Shown: positions 27,672 to 35,487 of the stretch, piece by piece
How positions within the stretch are numbered: the first letter of the stretch is position 1
Layout: every line of letters begins with the position of its first letter
Source of the DNA: Pseudomonadota bacterium
Lineage (GTDB): Bacteria; Pseudomonadota; Alphaproteobacteria; Micropepsales; Micropepsaceae
Length of the DNA stretch: 64,000 bases
Direction of reading: 5' to 3'
NCBI GenBank assembly: GCA_018241025.1
Contig: JAFEEQ010000030.1
Span: 1-64,000 of the forward strand
Position numbers and translations under genes: made by a program
Notes under the pieces: generated by a model
What the model saw: only the letters and a program-made list of their open reading frames with translations
What the model was told of the DNA's origin: nothing
The model's database searches: none

Positions 27672-27686
27672 CGGCAAACTCTGCCG
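27672..27686. promoter_or_regulatory. Candidate activator site (inverted repeat) between fliK and flgK promoters
   Basis: CGGCA-N5-TGCCG lies between two divergent sigma-54-type promoters, about 63 bp before the flgK -24 element and 86 bp before the fliK one. Sigma-54 activators bind such palindromes at about this distance, so it is a candidate shared FlbD site. Only the symmetry and position are seen. Confidence 0.35.
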
Positions 27687-27748
27687 ATTGCGACCGGCGA
27701 AATTGTCCGTACGGGCCGCGAATTTCCGCGCAAAACCGCCAATCCACA

Positions 27749-27763
27749 TGGCACGGCGCTTGC
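27749..27763 (+). promoter_or_regulatory. Sigma-54 promoter of flgK-flgL
   Basis: TGGCAC-GGCGC-TTGC is an exact match to the sigma-54 -24/-12 consensus TGGCAC-N5-TTGC. It lies 42 bases upstream of the flgK TTG start and supports that start over the upstream in-frame ATGs. Activation by FlbD is inferred. Confidence 0.85.
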
Positions 27764-27804
27764 GATCCAATCGTCGGCGGCAAAGCATCGAATCGGAAAT
27801 TCGC

Positions 27805-29943
27805 TTGAGCCTGAACGGAATCGCATCGGCGGCGTTGAGCGCGCTTCAGACCAACAGCACTGCGCTGAAGGTGGTCTCGAACAACGTCGCGAACATGAAT
27901 ACGGTCGGCTATGCCCGCCGTGTCGTGCAGCAGCAGGCGATCGCGGTCGGCGGCCAGCTCAACGGCGTGCAGATCTCCGATATTCAGCGCGTCGTCGACA
28001 AGTTCCTGGACGCTGAATCCCTGTCGGCACAATCCGCCTCGTCGCGTTACGACGCGCAGAGCACCGTGTTCGACCAGCTCGACGGGTTGCTCGGCCAGCC
28101 CGGCGACAGCACAAGCCTGACCTCGCGCTTCACCGCGCTTTCGGCATCGCTCGGTCAGGCCGCGCTATCGCCGACCACCAGCGCCAACCAGATCGGTACG
28201 CTGAACAGCCTTCAGAATCTTGCCTCGACGATCTCGACTCTCGCCGGACAGGTCACCACGCTGCGCAACCAGGTCGATCAGCAGGTCTCGACCTCGGTCT
28301 CGAGCGTCAATTCGCTGATCAAGCAGGTCTACGATCTCAACACGCAGCTCAAGACGTCCTATGTCGGCGGCGACAATTCCTCGGCGCTGCTCGATCAGCG
28401 CGATGTCGCGCTCCAGAATCTGTCGCAGCTCGTCGGCGTCCGGGTGAACGACCTCGGCGACGGCCGCGTCTCGGTGATGACCGAAGACGGCGTCAATCTC
28501 GTCAGCGACACTTATGCGCAGCTCTCCTATACGCCGGGCGCGAGCAACGGCACCTACGGATCGATCACGATCCAGGACGTCAACCCGAACTCCGGCCAGC
28601 CGATCGCGGCGCCGCAGTCTTTCGAGCCGCATTTGGCGTCGGGCAAACTAAAAGGCCTGATCGATGCCCGCGACACCGACCTCGCCCAGGTCGGCCAGGA
28701 GCTCGGCAATCTCGCGCGCACCACCGCGCTCGCCTACAACACGGTCAGCAACCAGAACACCGCCTATCCGCCGCCGTCGTCCCTGACCGGCCGCAACACC
28801 GGCCTGCTCTCGACCGATGCGCTCGATTTCACCGGCAAGACGACGGTCGCAGTCACCGATTCCAACGGCAATCTGGTCAAGCGTGTCGATGTCGATTTCG
28901 ATGCCGGCACCATCTCGGTCAACGGCTCGGTTGTCGGCGCGACAGGCGGAAGCGTCGGCAGTTTCGTCACCGCGCTGAATTCGGCGCTTGGCAGCGACGG
29001 CACCGCGAGTTTCACCGACGGCAAGCTCTCCCTCACCGCGGCCAACAACAACGGCCTCGCGCTCAAGGATGACGCGACCACGCCGGCCAGCCGCGGCGGC
29101 GCCGGCTTCTCGGCCTTCTTCGGGCTGAACGACGTCTTCACCAGCGGCCTTCCGGCGATCCAGGCGACCGGCCTGTCCGCCACCGACAGTGCCGGCTTCG
29201 CGGCGGGCGGCCAGATCAGCCTCCAGCTCAAGGGCCCGGACGGCACGATCGCCCGCACCGCCAATGTAACGCTGACGGCCGGCATGACGATCGGCGACGC
29301 GGTCACCGCGCTGAACACCGCCATGGGCGGCTCGATGACCTTCGCGCTTGGCAGCGACGGCACCTTGAGCGCGACGCCGGCATCCAACTACGCCAACTAT
29401 TCCTTCAACGTCACCGCCGACACGACGCAGCGCGGCACGACGGGCATGAGCCTTTCGCAGCTCTTCGGCATCGGTTCGAGCCAGCTCACGCAATTCGCCT
29501 CGACCTTCGCCGTCAATCCGGCGCTGGCGGCCACGCCGTCGCGTATCCCCTTTGCCCAGGCGCAGATCTCTGCGACCACGGCGGTCGGCGATACGGTGGT
29601 CGGTCCGGGCGACAATTCGGGCGCCGTCGCGCTGCAGAATGTCGACTCGTCGTCACAGAGCTTCGCCAAGGTCGGCGGCATGTCGGCCGAGGTTGCTTCG
29701 CTGTCCGACTACGCAGCCGCCTTCTATCAGGACATCGCGACCCGCGGCACGACCGTGCAGGCGAACCAGACCACGCAATCCGACCGCCTCCAGGAAGCGC
29801 AGACCCGCCAGTCGGCGACCTCGGGCGTCAACCTGGACGAGGAACTCAGCAACATGATGACCTACCAGCAGGCTTACAGCGCCGGCGCGCGCATGCTCCA
29901 GGTCGTCCAGCAGCTCTACGACACGCTGCTCCAGGTTCAGTAG
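27805..29943 (+). CDS. flgK: Flagellar hook-filament junction protein FlgK (HAP1)
   Basis: A protein of 712 residues from a TTG start at 27805 (MSLNGIASAALSALQ). The N-terminal axial signature is VVSNNVANMNTVGYARRVVQ, and the C-terminal helix LSNMMTYQQAYSAGARMLQ continues to the end at VQ; these pair into the coiled-coil core of the junction. The long middle is Ser/Thr/Gly-rich, as is usual for the outer domains. Upstream ATGs in frame lie within or before the sigma-54 promoter, so they are rejected. flgL follows 8 bp later. Confidence 0.95.
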   Translation: MSLNGIASAALSALQTNSTALKVVSNNVANMNTVGYARRVVQQQAIAVGGQLNGVQISDIQRVVDKFLDAESLSAQSASSRYDAQSTVFDQLDGLLGQPGDSTSLTSRFTALSASLGQAALSPTTSANQIGTLNSLQNLASTISTLAGQVTTLRNQVDQQVSTSVSSVNSLIKQVYDLNTQLKTSYVGGDNSSALLDQRDVALQNLSQLVGVRVNDLGDGRVSVMTEDGVNLVSDTYAQLSYTPGASNGTYGSITIQDVNPNSGQPIAAPQSFEPHLASGKLKGLIDARDTDLAQVGQELGNLARTTALAYNTVSNQNTAYPPPSSLTGRNTGLLSTDALDFTGKTTVAVTDSNGNLVKRVDVDFDAGTISVNGSVVGATGGSVGSFVTALNSALGSDGTASFTDGKLSLTAANNNGLALKDDATTPASRGGAGFSAFFGLNDVFTSGLPAIQATGLSATDSAGFAAGGQISLQLKGPDGTIARTANVTLTAGMTIGDAVTALNTAMGGSMTFALGSDGTLSATPASNYANYSFNVTADTTQRGTTGMSLSQLFGIGSSQLTQFASTFAVNPALAATPSRIPFAQAQISATTAVGDTVVGPGDNSGAVALQNVDSSSQSFAKVGGMSAEVASLSDYAAAFYQDIATRGTTVQANQTTQSDRLQEAQTRQSATSGVNLDEELSNMMTYQQAYSAGARMLQVVQQLYDTLLQVQ

Positions 29944-29951
29944 AGGCGATC

Positions 29952-30893
29952 ATGACCGTCGAACGCACGTCCACCGCTGCCCAGTCGCAGTTCCTGCTGC
30001 AGCAGATCCAGTCGGCATCGCAGAACCTCGACAAGAACCAGGCCCAGGTCGCCAGCGGCAAGGTCGCCAACAACTATACCGGCATCGGCGACAAGGTCTC
30101 GCTGCTCGAGGCCGCGCGCACCTCCGCCAACAAGGCCGATGCCTATCAGTCCAACACCACGCTCGCGCTCAACCAGGCGGATCTGCAGGACACGCAGATG
30201 TCGTCGCTGTCCGATCTTGCCAATCAGCTGCGCCAGGCGATGACCACGGCCGTCGCGCAGGGCGATGGCACGACGCTGATGACGACCGCGCAGGGCATCC
30301 TCGACCAGGTCAACCAGATTCTGAACACCAAGGATGCCAACGGCAACTATCTCTATGGCGGCGACAAGGACAACGTGCCGCCGGTGAACATCACTTCGCT
30401 CTCCCAGCTTGCGGCACTGCCTTCGGCATCCGATGCCTTCTCGAACGGCACGCTCAAGAAGTCGGTCATGGTCGGCGACGGCCAGAGCGTCCAGGTCGGC
30501 ATGCTGGCGTCGGACATCGGCAGCGGCCTGATGCAGACCCTGAAAGACATCGCGACCTTCGACTCCGGCTCGTCGGGCCCGCTCTCGGCCTCGACGCCGA
30601 TGACCAAGGCGGCGAACGACTTCCTCACCTCGGAGCTTCCGACCGCGATCAGTGCGGCGGCGACGGTGAACAACGCGGCGGCTTCGAACGGCTTCGTCTA
30701 CAACCAGCTTCAGAATGCCTCGGATCACCAGTCGGCGCTTTCGACGCTCTACAAGGGCTTCGTCTCGAACATCGAAGATGTCGACATGCCGACCGCGATC
30801 ACCAATCTCAACCAGAGCCAGGTCGCGCTCCAGGCCGCCTACCAGGTCACGGCGCAGCTTAACCAGGTCTCGCTGCTCAATTATCTGAAGTAG
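29952..30893 (+). CDS. flgL: Flagellar hook-associated protein FlgL (HAP3)
   Basis: A 313-residue flagellin-like junction protein. The N-terminus (residues about 1-110, with LLQQIQSASQNLDKNQAQVA and ANQLRQAMTTAVAQGDGTTL) and the C-terminus (MPTAITNLNQSQVALQAAYQ) form the D0/D1 helices, with a small variable middle containing NGNYLYGGDKDN. Position directly after flgK distinguishes it from flagellin. Confidence 0.93.
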   Translation: MTVERTSTAAQSQFLLQQIQSASQNLDKNQAQVASGKVANNYTGIGDKVSLLEAARTSANKADAYQSNTTLALNQADLQDTQMSSLSDLANQLRQAMTTAVAQGDGTTLMTTAQGILDQVNQILNTKDANGNYLYGGDKDNVPPVNITSLSQLAALPSASDAFSNGTLKKSVMVGDGQSVQVGMLASDIGSGLMQTLKDIATFDSGSSGPLSASTPMTKAANDFLTSELPTAISAAATVNNAAASNGFVYNQLQNASDHQSALSTLYKGFVSNIEDVDMPTAITNLNQSQVALQAAYQVTAQLNQVSLLNYLK

Positions 30894-30931
30894 CTTGCCC
30901 CACCGGCGCACTGGGACTATAGCCCCGCGCC

Positions 30932-32041
30932 ATGGACCTGAACCTGCCCAAGGGATCGCGTGTCGTCGCCGCCATGTCGGGTGGTGTGGACTCGTCGGTG
31001 ACCGCGGCGCTGCTCAAGCGCGCGGGTTATGACGTGGTCGGCGTCACGCTCCAGCTTTACGACGCCGGCGCCGCCGCAAAGCGCAAGGGCGCCTGCTGTG
31101 CGGGTCAGGACATCCACGACGCCGCCCGCGTCGCCGAACGTCTCGGCATCCCGCATTACGTGCTCGACTACGAGCAGCGCTTCAAGGAGCGCGTGATCGC
31201 CGACTTCGCCGCATCTTATGCGCGCGGCGAAACGCCGATCCCCTGTGTCCGCTGCAACGAGAAGGTGAAGTTCGCCGATCTTCTCGACACCGCGCGCGAG
31301 CTCGGCGCCGCCGCCCTCGCCACCGGCCACTATGTCCGGCGCGTCGAAGGCGCAAACGGGGCGGAGATGCACCGCGCCGTCGACGACACGCGCGACCAGT
31401 CCTATTTCCTCTTTGCCACGACGGCGGCGCAACTCGACTATCTGCGTTTCCCACTCGGCGGCATGCCGAAGCGCGCGGTGCGCGCCCTCGCCGCCGAACT
31501 CGGCCTCGCCGTTGCCGACAAGCCAGACAGCCAGGACATCTGCTTCGTGCCCGACGGGAAGTACGCCTCCATCGTCGAGAAGCTGAAGCCCGATGCGGCG
31601 AAGCCGGGCGAGATTGTCGATCTCTCCGGCGCAGTCGTCGGCCATCACGACGGCGTCATCCACTTCACCGTCGGCCAGCGCAAGGGTCTCGGTCTCTCGG
31701 GCAATGCCGAACCGCTTTTCGTTCTCGCCCTCGATGCGGAAAATGCCCGCGTCGTCGTCGGTCCGCGCACCGCGCTCGGCACGCGCGAGGTCCAGGTGCG
31801 TGACATCAACTGGCTCGCCGCGCCCGCCGCGCCGTTCGACTGCAGCGTGAAGGTGCGTTCCACGCGCGCGCCCGTCGCGGCGCATGTCACGCCCGCCGCC
31901 GATGGCAGCGCGCGGGTCGACCTCTATGCCCCGGAGGAAAGCGTCGCGCCCGGCCAGGCCTGCGTCTTCTATGACGGCACACGTGTTCTCGGCGGCGGCT
32001 GGATCGCGAAACCGCAAGTTCAGCGTCAGGCGGCGGAATGA
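30932..32041 (+). CDS. mnmA: tRNA-specific 2-thiouridylase MnmA
   Basis: A 369-residue enzyme that makes s2U34 in tRNAs for Lys, Glu and Gln. The PP-loop ATP motif is AMSGGVDSSV (about residues 14-23). The two catalytic cysteines lie in TPIPCVRCNEKVKF and DSQDICFVPDG, and the tRNA-binding block is GHYVRR. The C-terminal beta-barrel ends in FYDGTRVLGGGWI. Its last 4 bases overlap the start of the next gene (ATGA). Confidence 0.97.
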   Translation: MDLNLPKGSRVVAAMSGGVDSSVTAALLKRAGYDVVGVTLQLYDAGAAAKRKGACCAGQDIHDAARVAERLGIPHYVLDYEQRFKERVIADFAASYARGETPIPCVRCNEKVKFADLLDTARELGAAALATGHYVRRVEGANGAEMHRAVDDTRDQSYFLFATTAAQLDYLRFPLGGMPKRAVRALAAELGLAVADKPDSQDICFVPDGKYASIVEKLKPDAAKPGEIVDLSGAVVGHHDGVIHFTVGQRKGLGLSGNAEPLFVLALDAENARVVVGPRTALGTREVQVRDINWLAAPAAPFDCSVKVRSTRAPVAAHVTPAADGSARVDLYAPEESVAPGQACVFYDGTRVLGGGWIAKPQVQRQAAE

Positions 32042-32574
32042 ACCGCGTCCGCCACGCACTCGTGGTGGGCGGTTCCGGCATGCTCGCAGGCTTGAGCCGG
32101 TCTCTTCTCGACATCGGCGATCGTGTCTCGGTGCTGGCGCGCAGTGCCCACCGCGTCCGTGCCATCGCGCCGACACTCGAGCCCGTCATCTGCGATTACA
32201 ACGACGCAACCGCGCTCGCCGAAGCCTTGCGCGATCTGCCGCCGCCCGGACTCGTCGTCGCATGGATCCACGGCCGCGCGCCGGAACTTCGCCGTGCGCT
32301 GGCCTCGCGCGTGGTTCCCGGCGGCCGTTTCGTGCAGGTTCTGGGCAGTGCCCATGGCGATCCTTCGCATCCGGAGCGGCTTTCCGAGATGGCCGCTGCT
32401 ACGGAGTCCTTACCGATCACCTATCAAGCGGTGGTCCTTGGCTTCGTCGTCGAAGCCCACGGCTCGCGCTGGCTGACGCATGAAGAGATTTCCACCGGCG
32501 TCTTTCGTGCGATCATGGCGGACGTGCCGCTCGGTATCGTCGGCACCGTCGAACCGTGGAGCGCCCGGCCATAG
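32038..32574 (+). CDS. Rossmann-fold NAD(P)-binding protein (short SDR-like)
   Basis: A 178-residue protein starting with a dinucleotide-binding motif (ALVVGGSGMLAGLSRSLL, residues 7-24) and an acidic residue in CDYNDATAL after the second strand region. It has no YxxxK active site of classical SDRs, so a reductase role is not shown. Similar short Rossmann proteins are known beside other genes without a defined role. It overlaps mnmA by ATGA and the MFS gene by 19 bp, so all three appear to be one operon. Confidence 0.7.
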   Translation: MNRVRHALVVGGSGMLAGLSRSLLDIGDRVSVLARSAHRVRAIAPTLEPVICDYNDATALAEALRDLPPPGLVVAWIHGRAPELRRALASRVVPGGRFVQVLGSAHGDPSHPERLSEMAAATESLPITYQAVVLGFVVEAHGSRWLTHEEISTGVFRAIMADVPLGIVGTVEPWSARP

Positions 32575-33806
32575 CATCCCTTCCGGCTTTTGCATTCGCC
32601 CTTCCCCGCAATGTCCGCATCCTGCTCCTCACCCGCATGGTGCGCAGCGCCGGGCAGGGCGTCACGGTGGTCAGCTTCGCACTCTATCTCCACGCCCTCG
32701 GCTACAACGGTGCGGCCATCGGTGCGGTGCTGATGTCGGGTCTTCTGTTCGGTGCCGCGCTCACCGCGATCGTCGGTCCGTTGAGCGACCGTCGCGGCCG
32801 GCGCGGGTTGCTGCTCGTCTATGAATGCGCAGCCGCGTTGGCGGCGCTCGCTGCGCTGTTGTCGCGCAACGACGTGATCCTCGTCATCGCCGCGACCATT
32901 GCCGGCTTCGGCCGCGGCGCCAACGGCGCGGCCGGACCATTCGCACCGGTCGAGCAGGCCTGGCTCGCGCGCGAGGTGACCGGCCTGGTGCGCCGCCGCG
33001 TCCTCGCGCTGAACGCGACCTTCGGGTTCTTCGGTATGGCGACGGGCGCCGCGCTGGTTGCGCTGCCCAGTCTCTTCGGTCACGGTTTCGCCAACGCCGA
33101 TTCCTATCGCATTCTCTTCGCCGTGCCGCTCGCCGGCTCGCTGATCGCCCTCGCGCTTCTGCTGCAAACCCGAGAGCCGCCAGCCGCGCCCATCGCGCCG
33201 CCCAGCGAAGCCGATCACGCCCTCACCAGGGAAGAGAACCGCCAGCTTCGCCGCCTCGCGATCACGAACATGATCAACGGTTTCGCCATCGGCATCGTCG
33301 GCCCGCTCATTGCCTATTGGTTCGTGCGCCGCTTCGGCCAGAAGCTGGAGATGATCGGGCCGGCCCTGGCGCTCGGCTTCCTGCTCGGCGGCACCGGATC
33401 GACCATCAGCGGCTATCTCAGCGTGCGATTCGGCGCGGTGCGCACCGTGCTTGCGATGCGCCTTTGCGGCCTCCTGCTTCTGATCGCGACACCTTTCGCC
33501 CCGACCTTCATCTTCGCTGCCGGTGCCTATGCGCTGCGCAGCGCTTTCAACCAGGGCACCGCCGGTCCGCGCCAGGCCGTTGCCGCGGAGCTCACGCGTG
33601 CCGAACGCCGCGGCGTCGCCGCCAGCATTCAAAGCCTCTCGCTACAGATTCCGCGCGCCGCAGGTCCGGTGCTGGGCGGCTGGCTGATCCATCGGGGCGC
33701 CTTCACGCTGCCCTTCCTGCTCGCTGCGGCATTGCAGGCCGTCTATCTCGCGCTCTACTGGCGCTTCTTCGCCCATCTCGACAGCACCGAAAGCCGTGCC
33801 GATTAG
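32556..33806 (+). CDS. Major facilitator superfamily transporter
   Basis: A 416-residue protein with twelve predicted membrane helices. The MFS signature between helices 2 and 3 reads GPLSDRRGRRGLLL (about residues 71-84). A cytoplasmic loop with charged residues near 215-235 separates the two halves. The substrate is unknown; general drug or metabolite efflux is likely from the family. It overlaps the preceding Rossmann gene and its end overlaps by 4 bp the end of the convergent VOC gene. Confidence 0.88.
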   Translation: MERPAIASLPAFAFALPRNVRILLLTRMVRSAGQGVTVVSFALYLHALGYNGAAIGAVLMSGLLFGAALTAIVGPLSDRRGRRGLLLVYECAAALAALAALLSRNDVILVIAATIAGFGRGANGAAGPFAPVEQAWLAREVTGLVRRRVLALNATFGFFGMATGAALVALPSLFGHGFANADSYRILFAVPLAGSLIALALLLQTREPPAAPIAPPSEADHALTREENRQLRRLAITNMINGFAIGIVGPLIAYWFVRRFGQKLEMIGPALALGFLLGGTGSTISGYLSVRFGAVRTVLAMRLCGLLLLIATPFAPTFIFAAGAYALRSAFNQGTAGPRQAVAAELTRAERRGVAASIQSLSLQIPRAAGPVLGGWLIHRGAFTLPFLLAAALQAVYLALYWRFFAHLDSTESRAD

Positions 33807-34147
33807 CGATTCGAGAGCTGGAGCCAATTGCCGTCCGGATCCTTGCCGTTGCAGAGCTGAAATTCGCCATCCGACACGGTGCCGAATTTCGCGCCGAGGG
33901 TGTTCAGCCTCGCACGCTCGGCGGCGACATCCTTTGCCAGGAATGCGATCTTCGGCCCCTTGCGTCCCGGCGACGGCGGCCCCGAATGCAGTGCGATGGT
34001 GATGCTGCCGGCCTTGAACTCGCGCCAGCCCGGCTCCGCCGTCACCTGCTTCAGCCCCAGAACATCCCGGTAGAAAACTGTCATCTTCTCCATCTGGTTG
34101 GTGAACAGGATCACCCGTGCCGCCTTCATCCCGCTTGCTCCGTTCAT
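33803..34147 (-). CDS. VOC (glyoxalase/bleomycin-resistance fold) family protein
   Basis: A 114-residue protein with one betaalphabetabetabeta unit pair: VILFTNQMEKMTVFYRDVLG near the start, SITIALHSGPP in the middle, and DPDGNWLQLSN at the end, typical of vicinal oxygen chelate proteins. Metal ligands are not certain, so the activity is unknown. The start may be ATG 34147 or 34129 (MKAARVILF). It is divergent from a second VOC gene 41 bp away. Confidence 0.82.
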   Translation of the reverse strand: MNGASGMKAARVILFTNQMEKMTVFYRDVLGLKQVTAEPGWREFKAGSITIALHSGPPSPGRKGPKIAFLAKDVAAERARLNTLGAKFGTVSDGEFQLCNGKDPDGNWLQLSNR

Positions 34148-34188
34148 CGCCCGCGGGCACCCTTATACCGTCCCGGCCGGAGGCGCCT

Positions 34189-34590
34189 ATGACCGATCTT
34201 GCGAAATCCGTCTTTCTCGAAGCCGCGCCCTTCCTGCTGGTCGACGATGTGGTGAAGAGCGGCGAATACTGGCGCGACGTGCTCGGCTTCAACCTCGGCC
34301 GCTATTTCGGCAACCCGCCGGGCTTCACCATCATGCAACGCAATACCGCCCGCGTGATGTTGCGTCAGGCGAAAAGCCCGGCGGCGCTCAGCAACACGGC
34401 GCGGCTGCACGAGGCGCTCGACCTCTACATCTGGGTATCCGATGTCACCGCCCTGCACGACGAGCTGAAAGCGCGCGGCGCGGAAATCGTCAATCCGCCC
34501 GAAGTCGAAGATGGCCGTAACGAGATGCTGGTGCGCGAGCTGAACGGCTATCTGCTCTGCTTCGGCGAGGTGCGCGGCTGGCCGTATTGA
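34189..34590 (+). CDS. VOC family protein (glyoxalase fold)
   Basis: A 133-residue protein with EAAPFLLVDDVVKSGEYWRD and VLGFNLGRYFGNPPGFTIMQ at the start and NEMLVRELNGYLLCFGE at the end, typical of VOC dimeric enzymes and bleomycin-binding proteins. The ATG at 34189 (MTDLAKSVFLE) follows GGAGG by 4 bases; upstream in-frame ATGs are not needed. Its last 43 bases overlap the end of the convergent YjbR-like gene. Confidence 0.85.
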   Translation: MTDLAKSVFLEAAPFLLVDDVVKSGEYWRDVLGFNLGRYFGNPPGFTIMQRNTARVMLRQAKSPAALSNTARLHEALDLYIWVSDVTALHDELKARGAEIVNPPEVEDGRNEMLVRELNGYLLCFGEVRGWPY

Positions 34591-34907
34591 GACTGTAATC
34601 TCTTCGGCGCCACCACGGTCCAGGCCGCGAACAGAAGATCGCGCATCTCCGCCGCATCCAGATCCTCGACCTGCACGAAGCTCCACAGAAGCCGCCCCGC
34701 GCGCATCGGCTGGAACGTCTTCGGCCGCGCATCGAACAGCATCATCTGCTGCGCCATCGGCAGCTTGAAGATCCAGCGCTCGCCGTTGAACAGGGCGAAG
34801 CTCTTTTTCCCGACATTGAACCACAGCCCCATGCGGTCCTCGATCTCGCGCGCTTCCGGAAAGCCGAGCGCGATCTTGCGGATGGCGGCGAGCCTGGGCG
34901 GCGTCAT
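34548..34907 (-). CDS. MmcQ/YjbR family protein, copy 2
   Basis: A 119-residue protein of the MmcQ/YjbR fold, a double-wing DNA-binding-like structure of unproven role. Family marks are IALGFPEAREIEDRMGLWFN, GKKSFALFNGERWIFKLP and the C-terminal helix DAAEMRDLLFAAWTVVAP. It resembles the upstream neighbour along its length, so it is a tandem paralogue. The start (34907) overlaps the stop of that neighbour (ATGA). Confidence 0.82.
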   Translation of the reverse strand: MTPPRLAAIRKIALGFPEAREIEDRMGLWFNVGKKSFALFNGERWIFKLPMAQQMMLFDARPKTFQPMRAGRLLWSFVQVEDLDAAEMRDLLFAAWTVVAPKRLQSQYGQPRTSPKQSR

Positions 34908-35287
34908 GCGAAGGCCTCGCCCAATTCCTCGACGTCTTCCTCGACCAAAATCCCGGCCTGAAGTTTCTTCGGCGCCGTATGCCGCCACGCCGCCGTCAGG
35001 TAGTCGCGCAGCATGGCCGCATCCATCTGCTCGACATCGATATAGACCCAGAACGGCGAGCCGTTGCGCATCGGCCGGAACGGGGCGCCGACCGCCACCA
35101 GCATCATGATGTGATCGGGCGGCAGCCGGATCATCCAGCTCTCCGACTTGCCCCAATAGAGCGCGAACACCCGCTTGCCGATGTTGAACCAGGGTCCGTA
35201 ACGATGGCTTTCCTCGCGCACGCCGGGCAGGCCGAGCGCGATGCGCTGGACAAGGACGTATTTCGGCGGTCGTTTCAGGCGAGCCAT
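34904..35287 (-). CDS. MmcQ/YjbR family protein, copy 1
   Basis: A 127-residue MmcQ/YjbR protein: QRIALGLPGVREESHRYGPW, FNIGKRVFALYWGK, and MDAAMLRDYLTAAWRHTAPK align with the second copy. The ATG at 35287 (MARLKRPPKY) is chosen; an in-frame start at 35323 would add an unconserved Cys-rich leader. The two copies are translationally coupled. No function is known for either. Confidence 0.82.
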   Translation of the reverse strand: MARLKRPPKYVLVQRIALGLPGVREESHRYGPWFNIGKRVFALYWGKSESWMIRLPPDHIMMLVAVGAPFRPMRNGSPFWVYIDVEQMDAAMLRDYLTAAWRHTAPKKLQAGILVEEDVEELGEAFA

Positions 35288-35338
35288 GCGGCAGATTATG
35301 CCATGGCAGCCCTGCGCGGGCATGTCAGCAGCCGTCGC

Positions 35339-35367
35339 TTGACAGGCTCCGACCCCCTCCCTTACAT
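35339..35367 (+). promoter_or_regulatory. Sigma-70 promoter of tRNA-Met
   Basis: TTGACA (35339-35344) and TTACAT (35362-35367) are separated by 17 bases, about 20 bases before the mature tRNA. This is the best housekeeping promoter in the window and may also drive ilvA behind the tRNA. Confidence 0.8.
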
Positions 35368-35387
35368 GCCCGCCCGCGTGCGGTTTT

Positions 35388-35462
35388 GGCAGCGTAGCTC
35401 AGTGGTAGAGCAGGGGAATCATAATCCCTTGGTCGGGGGTTCAAATCCCTCCGCTGCTACCA
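35388..35462 (+). tRNA. tRNA-Met (CAT), elongator type
   Basis: A complete 75-base cloverleaf: acceptor GGCAGCG/CGCTGCT with a G-T pair at position 1-72, D arm GCTC-AGTGGTA-GAGC, anticodon stem GGGGA/TCCCT with loop ATCATAA (anticodon CAT), T arm GGGGG-TTCAAAT-CCCTC (last pair weak) and encoded CCA. The 1-72 wobble pair is seen, but the anticodon arm (GGAATCATAATCC) resembles elongator tRNA-Met of other alphaproteobacteria and the initiator's GGG-CTCATAA-CCC arm is absent. A lysidine-type tRNA-Ile is less likely. Confidence 0.93.
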
Positions 35463-35487
35463 ATCCGCACGATTGGAGGAGGTGAGT

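Noticed and set aside
27539..27826. N-terminal extension of FliK
   Set aside because: It would cover the sigma-54-type promoter and runs through the flgK promoter; residues are Arg/Cys-rich and unlike FliK.
35388..35462. tRNA-Ile (lysidine-modified CAT) instead of tRNA-Met
   Set aside because: The anticodon arm GGAATCATAATCC is that of elongator tRNA-Met; no feature favours tRNA-Ile2, although a tRNA model search would settle it.
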